From Alistipes sp. ZOR0009 (lineage in GTDB: Bacteria; Bacteroidota; Bacteroidia; Bacteroidales; ZOR0009): DNA of 64,000 nucleotides. Each line of letters starts with the position of its first letter. Position 1 is the stretch's first letter. Below, one piece after another: positions 17,283-25,024 of this stretch. Where the stretch lies: positions 56,698 through 120,697 of the forward strand of contig NZ_JTLD01000031.1 in NCBI RefSeq assembly GCF_000798815.1. The letters are read 5' to 3'. Below the pieces are notes generated by a model. It worked only from the letters and a program-made list of their open reading frames with translations, searched no databases and was not told the DNA's origin. Position numbers and translations under genes: made by a program.

Positions 17283-17379
17283 ATAAACGTCCTCCTTTAT
17301 TCGACGAACGGAAAGCCTGCTGCCCTAAGTGCGCTGCAGGGCGTGCGCTTCCGTTTGTCGATGCCCCATATCCTTTTGT
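17283..17379. promoter_or_regulatory. divergent LytTR-type operator with four boxes in two 21-bp-spaced pairs
   Basis: Plus strand: TCCGTTTGT at 17350-17358 and TCCTTTTGT at 17371-17379, 21 bp apart. Minus strand: TCCGTTCGT (17304-17312) and GACGTTTAT (17283-17291), also 21 bp apart. All are followed by TCGA-type sequence (extended core CGTTTGTCGAA). Two match the published LytTR consensus [TA][AC][CA]GTTN[AG][TG] fully and two with one mismatch, and the 21-bp repeat distance is usual for these regulators. One pair faces the ABC operon and the other the kinase/regulator operon. Confidence 0.65.
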
Positions 17380-17428
17380 CGAAAAAATGGAGCGGCGTAC
17401 TTCCTTTTTCTTTATTTTGTGAAAAAAA

Positions 17429-18472
17429 ATGATGGGAAAGGTTACCCGTTTTTTAAATCAGCATGGGCTGGTAGTGTTGGCTCACTCGTTAATGGTGCTG
17501 CTTATTGTAATTGTAAGCAACCTACAACCATCCATTATTCTCTTTGCTGTATCCTCGGTGGTGCCCATTTATCTTAACCACTTTGTGCTTATCCCCAGGT
17601 TGCTTAACGAGCGTAAGCTGTGGAAGTATGTTGCCAACGTGCTGTTGATGCTTGTGGTCTACTACTTCTTTTTTTACACCGTCATGCGCGCATTCTTTTA
17701 CGTGGGTAACGATTTGGGGATGAAAAACCATAAACCGGAGCATTTCTGGGATCAGCTACTGCTTGGCATGACGATGTTTGTAACCGTACTCCTAGTTATA
17801 TTTGGGCTGGTAACCTCCATCATTCGGCTTATTCACGATTCGATGTCGGTAGCTGAGATGCGCGAGCGGCTATCCTCGATACAGGGAGAGAAGATGGCCG
17901 CAGAGCTAACGGGGTTAAAGTCGCAAATAAACCCGCACTTCTTTTTCAACTCGCTGAATAGCATCTACGCCCTCTCGTTAGACGCTTCGCCCGAAACGCC
18001 TAGCTACATCCTAAAGCTCTCTGGGCTGATGCGCTACGTGCTTTACGAGTGCAACCAGCCGTTTGTGGCGCTAAGCAAGGAGATCGAGTTCCTGCGCTCG
18101 TATATCGACCTGCAGCGTATCCGCCTAAACGAAAAGTACACGGTCGAATTTGTTGTGGAGGTCGAGCAGGAGGAGCAACCTATTGCACCGCTGCTTTTCT
18201 TGCCGCTAATCGAGAACTGCTTTAAGCATGGGTTGGGCGCTGTTTCCTCCTCATCCATCAAAATACTCCTAAAGGCCGATGCCGAGCAAGTATACCTCCG
18301 TACCGAAAATCCCTACACGCCTAGCATGCTCAACAAGCCTAACAGAGAGGGCGGACACATTGGCTTAGCCAACGTGGAGAAGCGCTTGAAGCTCATTTAC
18401 CCCGATAGGCACCAGATGAGCTACAAGTCCGAAGGGTATATCTTTACATCAGAAATAACAATAAAGCCATGA
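17429..18472 (+). CDS. sensor histidine kinase, LytS family
   Basis: A 347-residue membrane kinase. Four to five hydrophobic helices fill residues ~10-135 with almost no extracytoplasmic domain, so the signal is probably sensed in the membrane. The phosphoacceptor His170 lies in LKSQINPHFFFNSLNSIY, the His_kinase (PF06580) signature, and the ATPase domain has the N-box ENCFKHGL near 255. Its stop overlaps the response-regulator start by 4 bases (ATGA), giving translational coupling. It is divergent from the ABC exporter, which it likely controls through the LytTR regulator. Confidence 0.9.
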   Translation: MMGKVTRFLNQHGLVVLAHSLMVLLIVIVSNLQPSIILFAVSSVVPIYLNHFVLIPRLLNERKLWKYVANVLLMLVVYYFFFYTVMRAFFYVGNDLGMKNHKPEHFWDQLLLGMTMFVTVLLVIFGLVTSIIRLIHDSMSVAEMRERLSSIQGEKMAAELTGLKSQINPHFFFNSLNSIYALSLDASPETPSYILKLSGLMRYVLYECNQPFVALSKEIEFLRSYIDLQRIRLNEKYTVEFVVEVEQEEQPIAPLLFLPLIENCFKHGLGAVSSSSIKILLKADAEQVYLRTENPYTPSMLNKPNREGGHIGLANVEKRLKLIYPDRHQMSYKSEGYIFTSEITIKP

Positions 18473-19188
18473 GTATTCGCTGTTTGATTGTAGATGACGA
18501 GCCACTGGCACAGCGGGTGGTAGAGAAGTATATCGAGCAGATCCCAGCGCTGAACTTGGCTGCCAAATGCTCCAATGCGCTGGAGGCTATCGATCCGTTG
18601 GCTAAGGAATCCATCGATATTATCTTCCTCGACATAAATATGCCCTCGCTATCGGGGGTAGAGTTTCTACGTTCGCTAAAAAATCCGCCGTTGGTGATCA
18701 TAACCACCGCCTACCCCGAGTATGCGCTCGAAGGGTTTGAGCTCGACGTGGTGGACTACCTGCTTAAGCCCATACCTTTCGAGCGATTTGTTAAGGCCGT
18801 GAATAAGGCAATCGCCAGGCTGCAGCTGCGTAGCGTAGGTAACGGTACTCCGGCTGCCGTAGAGGCTAAAAATTCGTCCGACCAGCTTTCGCTAACCGTA
18901 AAGGCGGATAAACGCATCTACAAAATACCGCTCTCTTCCATCATCTATATCGAGGGGATGGGCGATTATGTTACCGTATATTCGGCAAAAGGGAAAATTA
19001 TTGCACACGATACCATGAAGCGGCTGGAGGAGGAGTTGAGGCGACCTGATTTTATAAGGGTGCACAAATCATACATCATATCAGCGCAATGGGTTGATTA
19101 TGTGGAGGGGAATTCCATAAAAGTAGGCGATACGATGATTCCGATTGGCAAGAGCTACCGCGACGAAGTGTATCCTTTTTTTGAGTAG
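18469..19188 (+). CDS. LytTR-family response regulator
   Basis: A 239-residue DNA-binding regulator. The receiver domain (residues 1-120) has the acidic pocket VDDEP (8-12), phosphoacceptor Asp55 in FLDINMP, and the conserved Lys in LLKPIPFERF. A short linker leads to the LytTR domain (about 145-238, DKRIYKIPLSSIIYIEGMGD through VHKSYIISAQWVDY). It pairs with the overlapping LytS-type kinase. LytTR proteins bind direct repeats about two helical turns apart, and such boxes lie just upstream of this operon. Confidence 0.93.
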   Translation: MSIRCLIVDDEPLAQRVVEKYIEQIPALNLAAKCSNALEAIDPLAKESIDIIFLDINMPSLSGVEFLRSLKNPPLVIITTAYPEYALEGFELDVVDYLLKPIPFERFVKAVNKAIARLQLRSVGNGTPAAVEAKNSSDQLSLTVKADKRIYKIPLSSIIYIEGMGDYVTVYSAKGKIIAHDTMKRLEEELRRPDFIRVHKSYIISAQWVDYVEGNSIKVGDTMIPIGKSYRDEVYPFFE

Positions 19189-19211
19189 AGCTGTTCTTTC
19201 CCTAAACAATG

Positions 19212-19244
19212 TTGGATTATGTTCTTGCAGATATATTACATTTG
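19212..19244 (+). promoter_or_regulatory. Bacteroides-type promoter of the GntR gene
   Basis: TTGG at 19212-19215, a 21-bp spacer and TACATTTG at 19237-19244, a full match to TAnnTTTG. The GntR start codon is 18 bases downstream. Confidence 0.6.
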
Positions 19245-19262
19245 TAGGCTTACTTTGATAGA

Positions 19263-19991
19263 ATGAAACTAGAAATCGACCATAGCAGTCCAATTCCATT
19301 GCACCTTCAGGTCGAAGCGATGCTAAGGAAGTTAATTGAAGAGAAGGAGTACCAGGATGGAGCGTTCCTTCCCGACGAGGTGTCACTTGCCAAGAAGTTG
19401 GGAATAGCTCGTAACACGCTGCGACAGGCCATCAACAAGTTGGTGTTCGAAGGACTATTGACGCGTAAAAAGGGCGTAGGTACCCGGGTATCGGAGAAAA
19501 CATTCGAAACAAGCCTTGATAGCTGGCACAGCTTTACTCAGGAGATGAGCAACAAGGGGGTAGCCCTAAAGATGTATAGCCTAGAGAGTGGGTTTGTCGA
19601 AGTTTCAGAGCGCATCCGCAACTTTTTAATGGTGGAGCCTAAGGCGCAGGTGCTAAAGGTTTCGCGTTTGCGTGGCTACGCCGATGCTCCATTCGTATTT
19701 TTCGAGAGCTACTTCAATCCACGTATCGGTCTTACTGGCAACGAGGACTTTTCTCGCCCACTTTACGAAATTCTGGAAAGAGACTTTTCTATTGTTCCGT
19801 CATTGTCTAAAGAGCGTATTTCGGCACGTCTGGCTTCGCCACAGGAGGCGGCTCTTTTGGGCGTAAATACCAAAACTCCAGTTATGGTACGCGAACGCTT
19901 CGTCTACGATTCGGGTATGCGTCCCGTGGAGTATAACATTGGGATTTATAATGCTGAGAAATTTATTTATTCGATAGATATTAAGGTGTAG
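19263..19991 (+). CDS. GntR-family (HutC subfamily) transcriptional regulator
   Basis: A 242-residue repressor-type protein with an N-terminal winged helix (residues 1-75: PIPLHLQVEAMLRKLIEE, LPDEVSLAKKLGIARNTLRQAI, GLLTRKKGVGTRV) and a C-terminal UTRA ligand-binding domain (about 90-240). It is cut off from the next gene by a terminator, after which a promoter overlaps a palindrome. The following genes import and process mannose-containing sugars, so mannose or mannose-6-phosphate is a plausible inducer; this is inference from context. Confidence 0.9.
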   Translation: MKLEIDHSSPIPLHLQVEAMLRKLIEEKEYQDGAFLPDEVSLAKKLGIARNTLRQAINKLVFEGLLTRKKGVGTRVSEKTFETSLDSWHSFTQEMSNKGVALKMYSLESGFVEVSERIRNFLMVEPKAQVLKVSRLRGYADAPFVFFESYFNPRIGLTGNEDFSRPLYEILERDFSIVPSLSKERISARLASPQEAALLGVNTKTPVMVRERFVYDSGMRPVEYNIGIYNAEKFIYSIDIKV

Positions 19992-19995
19992 AGCT

Positions 19996-20030
19996 AAACT
20001 TGCGAACTTTCCGCAAGTTTATGCTTTTTT
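19996..20030 (+). terminator. rho-independent terminator of gntR
   Basis: AAACTTGCG and CGCAAGTTT form a perfect 9-bp stem (loop AACTTTC) followed by ATGCTTTTTT, directly after the gntR stop codon. Confidence 0.88.
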
Positions 20031-20031
20031 A

Positions 20032-20062
20032 TTTGTTTAAACATGTAAACAAATTATATTTG
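20032..20062 (+). promoter_or_regulatory. promoter overlapped by a palindromic operator
   Basis: The promoter is TTTG (20032-20035), a 19-bp spacer and TATATTTG (20055-20062), an exact Bacteroides-type match. The perfect inverted repeat TTTGTTTA (20032-20039) / TAAACAAA (20046-20053) covers the -33 box and the spacer. A repressor bound here would block sigma binding. The adjacent GntR protein is the obvious candidate. Confidence 0.7.
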
Positions 20063-20092
20063 CTTCGTATTACTAACAGTAGCATTACACCT

Positions 20093-21247
20093 ATGAAGCA
20101 GGATAATTTTAGTTTACGAAAGGTAGCCCCCATGCTTATGGCCTACATGGTTATGGGCTTTGTCGACATCGTGGGTGTCGCAACGGGGTACATTAAGCAG
20201 GACTTTGAGCTGTCGGATGTGTGGGCGCAAACCATCCCCTCGTTGGCCTTTGTCTGGTTCTTCCTCATGTCTATTCCTTCGGGAATTCTTCAAGATCGAT
20301 TTGGTAAGAAGCGTATGCTCAATATGGGGATTGCTCTTACCGCTGTAGGGATGCTCGTTCCTTTTGCATTCTACTCGCTATTCACTGTTGCTATTTCGAT
20401 AATACTACTTGGTGTCGGAAATACGATTATCCAAGTCTCCTCCAATCCACTGCTACGCGATGTAATCTCCTCGGAGAAGCGCTTTGCGAGCATGATGAGC
20501 CTTTCTCAGTTTATAAAGGCAATTGTTTCGTTGCTTGGTCCAATCTTGGCAACGTTTGCTGCGGCTTCGTTTGGTTCGTGGAGGTTGGTTTTCTTGGTGT
20601 ATGGGGTAACCTCCATTGTTGCTTACCTGTGGCTTGCCGCAACAACGATTGAGGAGAGCCGCAGCACAGAGGTTCGTGCCACATTCTCTTCGTGCTTAGG
20701 GTTGCTTAAGAATCCTTTTGTGCTGGGGATGACAATGGCCATCTTCTTAATTGTAGGTGCCGATGTGGGGATGAACTCAAATATTGCCGCTATTCTTTCT
20801 TCTCGCTATGGGATAGGTTTAGAGGAGGCGTCATTAGCTATTAGCATCTACTTTACGGCTCTTATGATTGGCCGTTTTTCGGGTGCGCTGCTGCTAAGCC
20901 GTATTCCGCTCCGCAAGTTCTTGCTGGCATCGTCGGTGCTCGCTATTGCGGCGGTGGTATTCTTTATGGTGGCTCCATCTGTCAACCTTGCTCGTGCTGC
21001 CATCTTTTTGGTAGGTTTAGGCTCTGCCAACCTTTTCCCGCTGATTTTTACTGCAGCAATAAATAGAATGCCCGATCGCTCTAACGAAATTTCGGCCTTG
21101 ATGGTAATGGCAATTTCGGGAGGAGCGCTAATTCCTCCAATAATGGGGGCAGTTAGTGGAGCCTTTGGTGTTGCCGCTAGCGCTGTGGTTATTCTTATCT
21201 GCTTGCTGTACGTTCTATTCGCTGCTCTATCCACCAAACTCAAATAA
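20093..21247 (+). CDS. MFS sugar transporter
   Basis: A 384-residue inner-membrane transporter with about twelve helices. An in-frame extension to 20000 is rejected because it would run through the promoter. GILQDRFGKKRML between helices 2 and 3 is the MFS motif A. The overall pattern resembles the FucP/sugar:proton symporter branch common in Bacteroidota. It is the first gene of the operon and is followed 2 bases later by GH92, so the expected cargo is mannose or a small manno-oligosaccharide; the specificity is inferred from neighbours. Confidence 0.83.
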   Translation: MKQDNFSLRKVAPMLMAYMVMGFVDIVGVATGYIKQDFELSDVWAQTIPSLAFVWFFLMSIPSGILQDRFGKKRMLNMGIALTAVGMLVPFAFYSLFTVAISIILLGVGNTIIQVSSNPLLRDVISSEKRFASMMSLSQFIKAIVSLLGPILATFAAASFGSWRLVFLVYGVTSIVAYLWLAATTIEESRSTEVRATFSSCLGLLKNPFVLGMTMAIFLIVGADVGMNSNIAAILSSRYGIGLEEASLAISIYFTALMIGRFSGALLLSRIPLRKFLLASSVLAIAAVVFFMVAPSVNLARAAIFLVGLGSANLFPLIFTAAINRMPDRSNEISALMVMAISGGALIPPIMGAVSGAFGVAASAVVILICLLYVLFAALSTKLK

Positions 21248-21249
21248 TC

Positions 21250-23619
21250 ATGATTAAGAAAGTTGCTCTATTAGCCTTTGCGGCTGGATTGCTTCTAAGT
21301 TCGGGTGTCATGGCACAGGATTTATTTCCTAATAAGTATGTTAAGCCCAACTTAGGAGCAGTTCATGCTCGATGGTTTTTTTACACGCCAGCCGCGCTTC
21401 CTTTTGGAATGGCGAAGCTGGCACCTCACACCAACGCCTATGGTAGCCCGGGTAGCTGGCTTCCTTGTGGGTACGACGATAGGCATGGCTCTATCGAAGG
21501 CTTTGGCCATTTCCACGAGTTTCAGGTAGGAGGTGTGGTGGTAATGCCAACAGTTGGCAAACTGAAAACAGTTCCCGGAACCGTGGAGAATCCAGAGTTG
21601 GGCTATCGCTCTCGTTTCGATAAGAAGGAGGAGCATGCTGAACCCGGATACTACTCTGTTTTTTTAGAGGACTATGGAATAAAGGCCGAAATTACCGCTA
21701 CTACTCGTGTTGGATTTCATCGTTATACCTTCCCTAAAACGGATAATGCCCATTTGATCTTTGATATTGGGCATAAGCAGGGTGAGAGTAGCGATGTTGT
21801 TGAGGCGTATATGGCTCAAACCGGAGATAAAACGGTTGAGGGGTACGTGATAACCTATCCAGAGTATGTCAAGTTTTGCCAACCAGGCGGACGCGTGAAG
21901 ATGTACTTCTATGCCGAAATGAATAAATCTCCTAAATCGGTAGGTTCTTTTGTAGACGACAAGCAGGTTGTTAGTGCCAAGGAGACTAAGGGTATTGCTA
22001 ATGGTATGTTCCTAAACTTCGACATGAAGGAGGGAGAACAGCTTCTAATGAAAGTTGGCGTATCCTACACAAGCATTGCCAATGCAAAATTAAATCTGCA
22101 AAAGGAGGCTGCGACGCTAGCCTTTGATGATGCAAAGCAGCGCGCTGTTGCCGAATGGCAAAAAATGCTAGGCCGTATCGAGGTTAAGGGTAAGTCGGAG
22201 GATGATAAGGTGAAGTTTTATACGGGACTATACCATTCACTTCTAGGTCGTGGCATATCCAGTGATGTAAATGGTCAATATCCTAAAAACGATGGAGGTG
22301 TTGGTCAAATTGCGCTTGATAAGAACGGGGTGCCAACTCACAACCATCATAACACCGATGGTGTTTGGGGGGCTTTCTGGAACCTATTCCAGCTGTGGGG
22401 CTTAGCATACCCCGATGTTTATAGCGACTATATGCAGTCGGTACTAGATTTTCATAAGGATACGGGCTGGATGCATGATGGTGAAGCTGCAGGAATGCAT
22501 TCTAATGGGGTGCAAACCAACTTTATGGGGCTAGCGCTTGCGGCTGCTTACAACTGCGGTATTCGCGATTTCGATATTAAACATGCCTACCAAGCGGCTC
22601 GCGATAACGAGTTGGAGTACCGTAATCGTCCTTTTGGCTCAGGTAAATACGATCTTCACTACTTTGTAAACAACGGCTATGTGCCTTATAAGGATACAAC
22701 CATCTCCAATGGTTGGGTATTCAACTTTGGGGCATCGCATACATTGGAGTTTGCTTTTAGCTCCTATGCGGTTGCCAACATGGCCAAAGCGCTTGGAAAG
22801 AAGGCTGACTATAAGCGGCTAATAAACCAAGCTACTTTCTACCGTAATATTTTCGATAGCGAGACTAGGTATATTCGTCCTAAGCTGGAGAGCGGCGAGT
22901 TTATAAAAGATTATAACCCAAAGGAGGCTTGGAAAGGCTTTCAGGAGGGTAACGGATATCAGTATACTTGGTATGCACCTCATGATATTGGAGGCTTAAT
23001 TAATCTTGTTGGAAAGGATCTTTTTAACGAGCGTTTGGATAAGACCTTCTTCGAGTCGCAGAAGCTTGAGTTTGGAGGTGGTAAGCAGGTTGATAGTTTT
23101 GCCGGCATTGAAATGCTCTATAATCAGGGCAATCAGCCTTGCCTTCATATTGCTTGGCTCTACAACTATTCGGGAAAGCCTTGGCTTACCCAAAAGTGGA
23201 CTCGTACCATCTGTAACGAGTTCTATGGTGTAACTCCATCCAATGGTTATGGTTACGGACAGGACGAGGATCAGGGACAGCTCGGAACTTGGTTTGTGCT
23301 GGCCTCGATGGGGTTATTTGATGTGCAGGGCCATAGCGCGGCATCTCCATCTTTCCAAATCGGAAGTCCAATGTTCGATGAGATAACAATTCATCTTCAT
23401 CCAAAATATACCAAGGGAAAAACCTTAAAGATTGTTACAGCTAATAACTCTAAAGATTCGTTCTACGTTCAGGATGCTTCGTTCAATGGAAAGTCGTTGA
23501 ACAGCTGCTGGATTCCACGAAACGATTTGATGAAGGGTGGTGTTCTACGGCTGGGAATGGGGGCAACTCCAAATACCAGCTGGGGGGTAGCAACACCTCC
23601 TCCTTCGATGACTCGATGA
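21250..23619 (+). CDS. GH92 family alpha-mannosidase-like enzyme with Gln in place of the catalytic acid
   Basis: A 789-residue exported protein (signal peptide ending near VMAQ) with the GH92 layout: an N-terminal beta-sandwich (PFGMAKLAPHT, GFGHFHEFQ), then the (alpha/alpha)6 barrel with GVWGAFWNLFQLWGLAYPD. GH92 enzymes are Ca2+-dependent inverting exo-mannosidases whose general acid is the Glu of a GNEPxHH motif. Here the motif reads GNQPCLH, with Gln629. The base region is kept as GQDEDQGQ (Asp672, Asp674). The same Glu-to-Gln change is known in a GH92 that cleaves mannose-1-phospho-6-mannose, where the phosphate leaving group needs no acid. Substrate and activity should therefore be considered atypical. 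Confidence 0.87.
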   Translation: MIKKVALLAFAAGLLLSSGVMAQDLFPNKYVKPNLGAVHARWFFYTPAALPFGMAKLAPHTNAYGSPGSWLPCGYDDRHGSIEGFGHFHEFQVGGVVVMPTVGKLKTVPGTVENPELGYRSRFDKKEEHAEPGYYSVFLEDYGIKAEITATTRVGFHRYTFPKTDNAHLIFDIGHKQGESSDVVEAYMAQTGDKTVEGYVITYPEYVKFCQPGGRVKMYFYAEMNKSPKSVGSFVDDKQVVSAKETKGIANGMFLNFDMKEGEQLLMKVGVSYTSIANAKLNLQKEAATLAFDDAKQRAVAEWQKMLGRIEVKGKSEDDKVKFYTGLYHSLLGRGISSDVNGQYPKNDGGVGQIALDKNGVPTHNHHNTDGVWGAFWNLFQLWGLAYPDVYSDYMQSVLDFHKDTGWMHDGEAAGMHSNGVQTNFMGLALAAAYNCGIRDFDIKHAYQAARDNELEYRNRPFGSGKYDLHYFVNNGYVPYKDTTISNGWVFNFGASHTLEFAFSSYAVANMAKALGKKADYKRLINQATFYRNIFDSETRYIRPKLESGEFIKDYNPKEAWKGFQEGNGYQYTWYAPHDIGGLINLVGKDLFNERLDKTFFESQKLEFGGGKQVDSFAGIEMLYNQGNQPCLHIAWLYNYSGKPWLTQKWTRTICNEFYGVTPSNGYGYGQDEDQGQLGTWFVLASMGLFDVQGHSAASPSFQIGSPMFDEITIHLHPKYTKGKTLKIVTANNSKDSFYVQDASFNGKSLNSCWIPRNDLMKGGVLRLGMGATPNTSWGVATPPPSMTR

Positions 23620-23649
23620 GTTTTGAATTGTAGTGTGTTAAGAACAGGT

Positions 23650-23680
23650 GGAAGGATAGACAGCTCCTTCCCTTGTTTTT
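23650..23680 (+). terminator. possible internal terminator after GH92
   Basis: GGAAGGA and TCCTTCC form a 7-bp stem followed by CCTTGTTTTT. It could reduce expression of the downstream glycosidase and isomerase relative to the transporter and GH92. Confidence 0.5.
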
Positions 23681-23727
23681 AAGGCAACAAATGATGTAAG
23701 TCTAAACACGTTAAACTAGTAATATCT

Positions 23728-25011
23728 ATGAAGCAGCTATTTGTGCTTGTGTTTGCCATTTCCTGCTCTTGGGCGATGGCCATTAATCCGACCAAAACGC
23801 TGGTCGAGAAGGTAAAAACGAATAATACCTATCCTCTTATTGTAGAGAAGGCCAAAGCGGTAATGGAGACTGGCTTCAATGCTGGCGATGGCTATGGCGA
23901 AGTATGGATTAGGGACTACAATACCTTTATCGAGCTGGCTTGCGATGTCTACGATGCTAAAACCGTAAAAGAAAACCTTCTTGTATTCTTCACGCTTCAG
24001 GGGGTAGATGGTAACATCGTGGATGGCTTTATTCCAAAAAGCAAAGCCGCTGCTGGGTACGACTATATCCACACAAAACTTGAGGCGCGCTATGCTGGTC
24101 ACAAGAATACCGTGGAGACAGATCAGGAAACTTCCTTGATTCAGGCAATATATAAGTATGTAAAGCGTACTGGTAAAACCGACATCCTTACCGAAAAGGT
24201 AGGCGACAAAACCGTTGCTGTTCGCATGGAGGAGGCAATGGAGTATCTGCTAAACCATCGCTACAGCGCACGATATGGCCTAATATGGGGTGCTACCACC
24301 GCCGATTGGGGCGATGTGCAGCCCGAGCACGAGTGGGGGGTATACCTAACTAGCGATACCCACTACGCCATTGACATATACGACAATGCGATGTTTGTTA
24401 TTGCATTAGATAACATGATGGAGCTTCTTCCGAACACAAAGGCTCGTTGGAAGTCGGTAAGGGACGACATTGCAAAGAACTCTCGCAAATACTTGTGGGA
24501 TAAGAAAAATCAGAAGTTCATCCCCCATATCTACCTAAATGGATCTCCGTTCTCCGCTTCTCTCGATGAGAATGCTATCTTCTACCACGGAGGAACCGCC
24601 GTTGCAATTGAAGCAGGTCTGCTTTCGAAGGCGGAGATTAAGGTTTCGTTGGACAAGATGATTAAGAATGTAAAGGAATCAGGTGCGGCCACCATTGGTC
24701 TTACCATGTATCCTCCATACCCTCAAGGTGCTTTTATTGGAAAGGGGATGTACCCCTATGGCTACCAAAATGGGGGAGACTGGACTTGGTTTGGTGCTCG
24801 TATGATTCAGCAGCTTATCCACTACGGGTTTGTTCAGGAGGCCTATGAGCAAATGCAGCCTATGGTCGATCGTGTAATAGCCAACAAGGGCTTTTACGAA
24901 TGGTACAGCGTAGATAATAAGCCTTCTGGTTCGGGAACATTCCGAGGCGAGGCTGGCGTGCTGTACAAATCTATCCAAATGATTCAGAACTGGGCTAACA
25001 CCACGAAGTAG
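23728..25011 (+). CDS. exported six-hairpin glycosidase, family not assigned
   Basis: A 427-residue protein with a signal peptide ([18 protein letters not shown]) and an (alpha/alpha)6 toroid pattern. Notable segments are [14 protein letters not shown] (residues ~53-66), [50 protein letters not shown] and [14 protein letters not shown]. The WIRD and DIYDN positions resemble substrate-binding and catalytic regions of glucosidase/mannosidase clans. It does not closely match GH125 as I remember that family. Sitting between GH92 and mannose-6-phosphate isomerase, it probably trims the same glycan. Confidence 0.7.
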   Translation: MKQLFVLVFAISCSWAMAINPTKTLVEKVKTNNTYPLIVEKAKAVMETGFNAGDGYGEVWIRDYNTFIELACDVYDAKTVKENLLVFFTLQGVDGNIVDGFIPKSKAAAGYDYIHTKLEARYAGHKNTVETDQETSLIQAIYKYVKRTGKTDILTEKVGDKTVAVRMEEAMEYLLNHRYSARYGLIWGATTADWGDVQPEHEWGVYLTSDTHYAIDIYDNAMFVIALDNMMELLPNTKARWKSVRDDIAKNSRKYLWDKKNQKFIPHIYLNGSPFSASLDENAIFYHGGTAVAIEAGLLSKAEIKVSLDKMIKNVKESGAATIGLTMYPPYPQGAFIGKGMYPYGYQNGGDWTWFGARMIQQLIHYGFVQEAYEQMQPMVDRVIANKGFYEWYSVDNKPSGSGTFRGEAGVLYKSIQMIQNWANTTK

Positions 25012-25024
25012 AACTTATAATTGT

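Noticed and set aside
15423..19188. A lantibiotic biosynthesis cluster around the ABC exporter
   Set aside because: No precursor peptide or modification enzyme was found nearby; only the exporter and its two-component system are present.
20000..20092. Extended N-terminus of the MFS transporter
   Set aside because: It would start inside the gntR terminator and run through the promoter; the ATG at 20093 fits the transporter family start.
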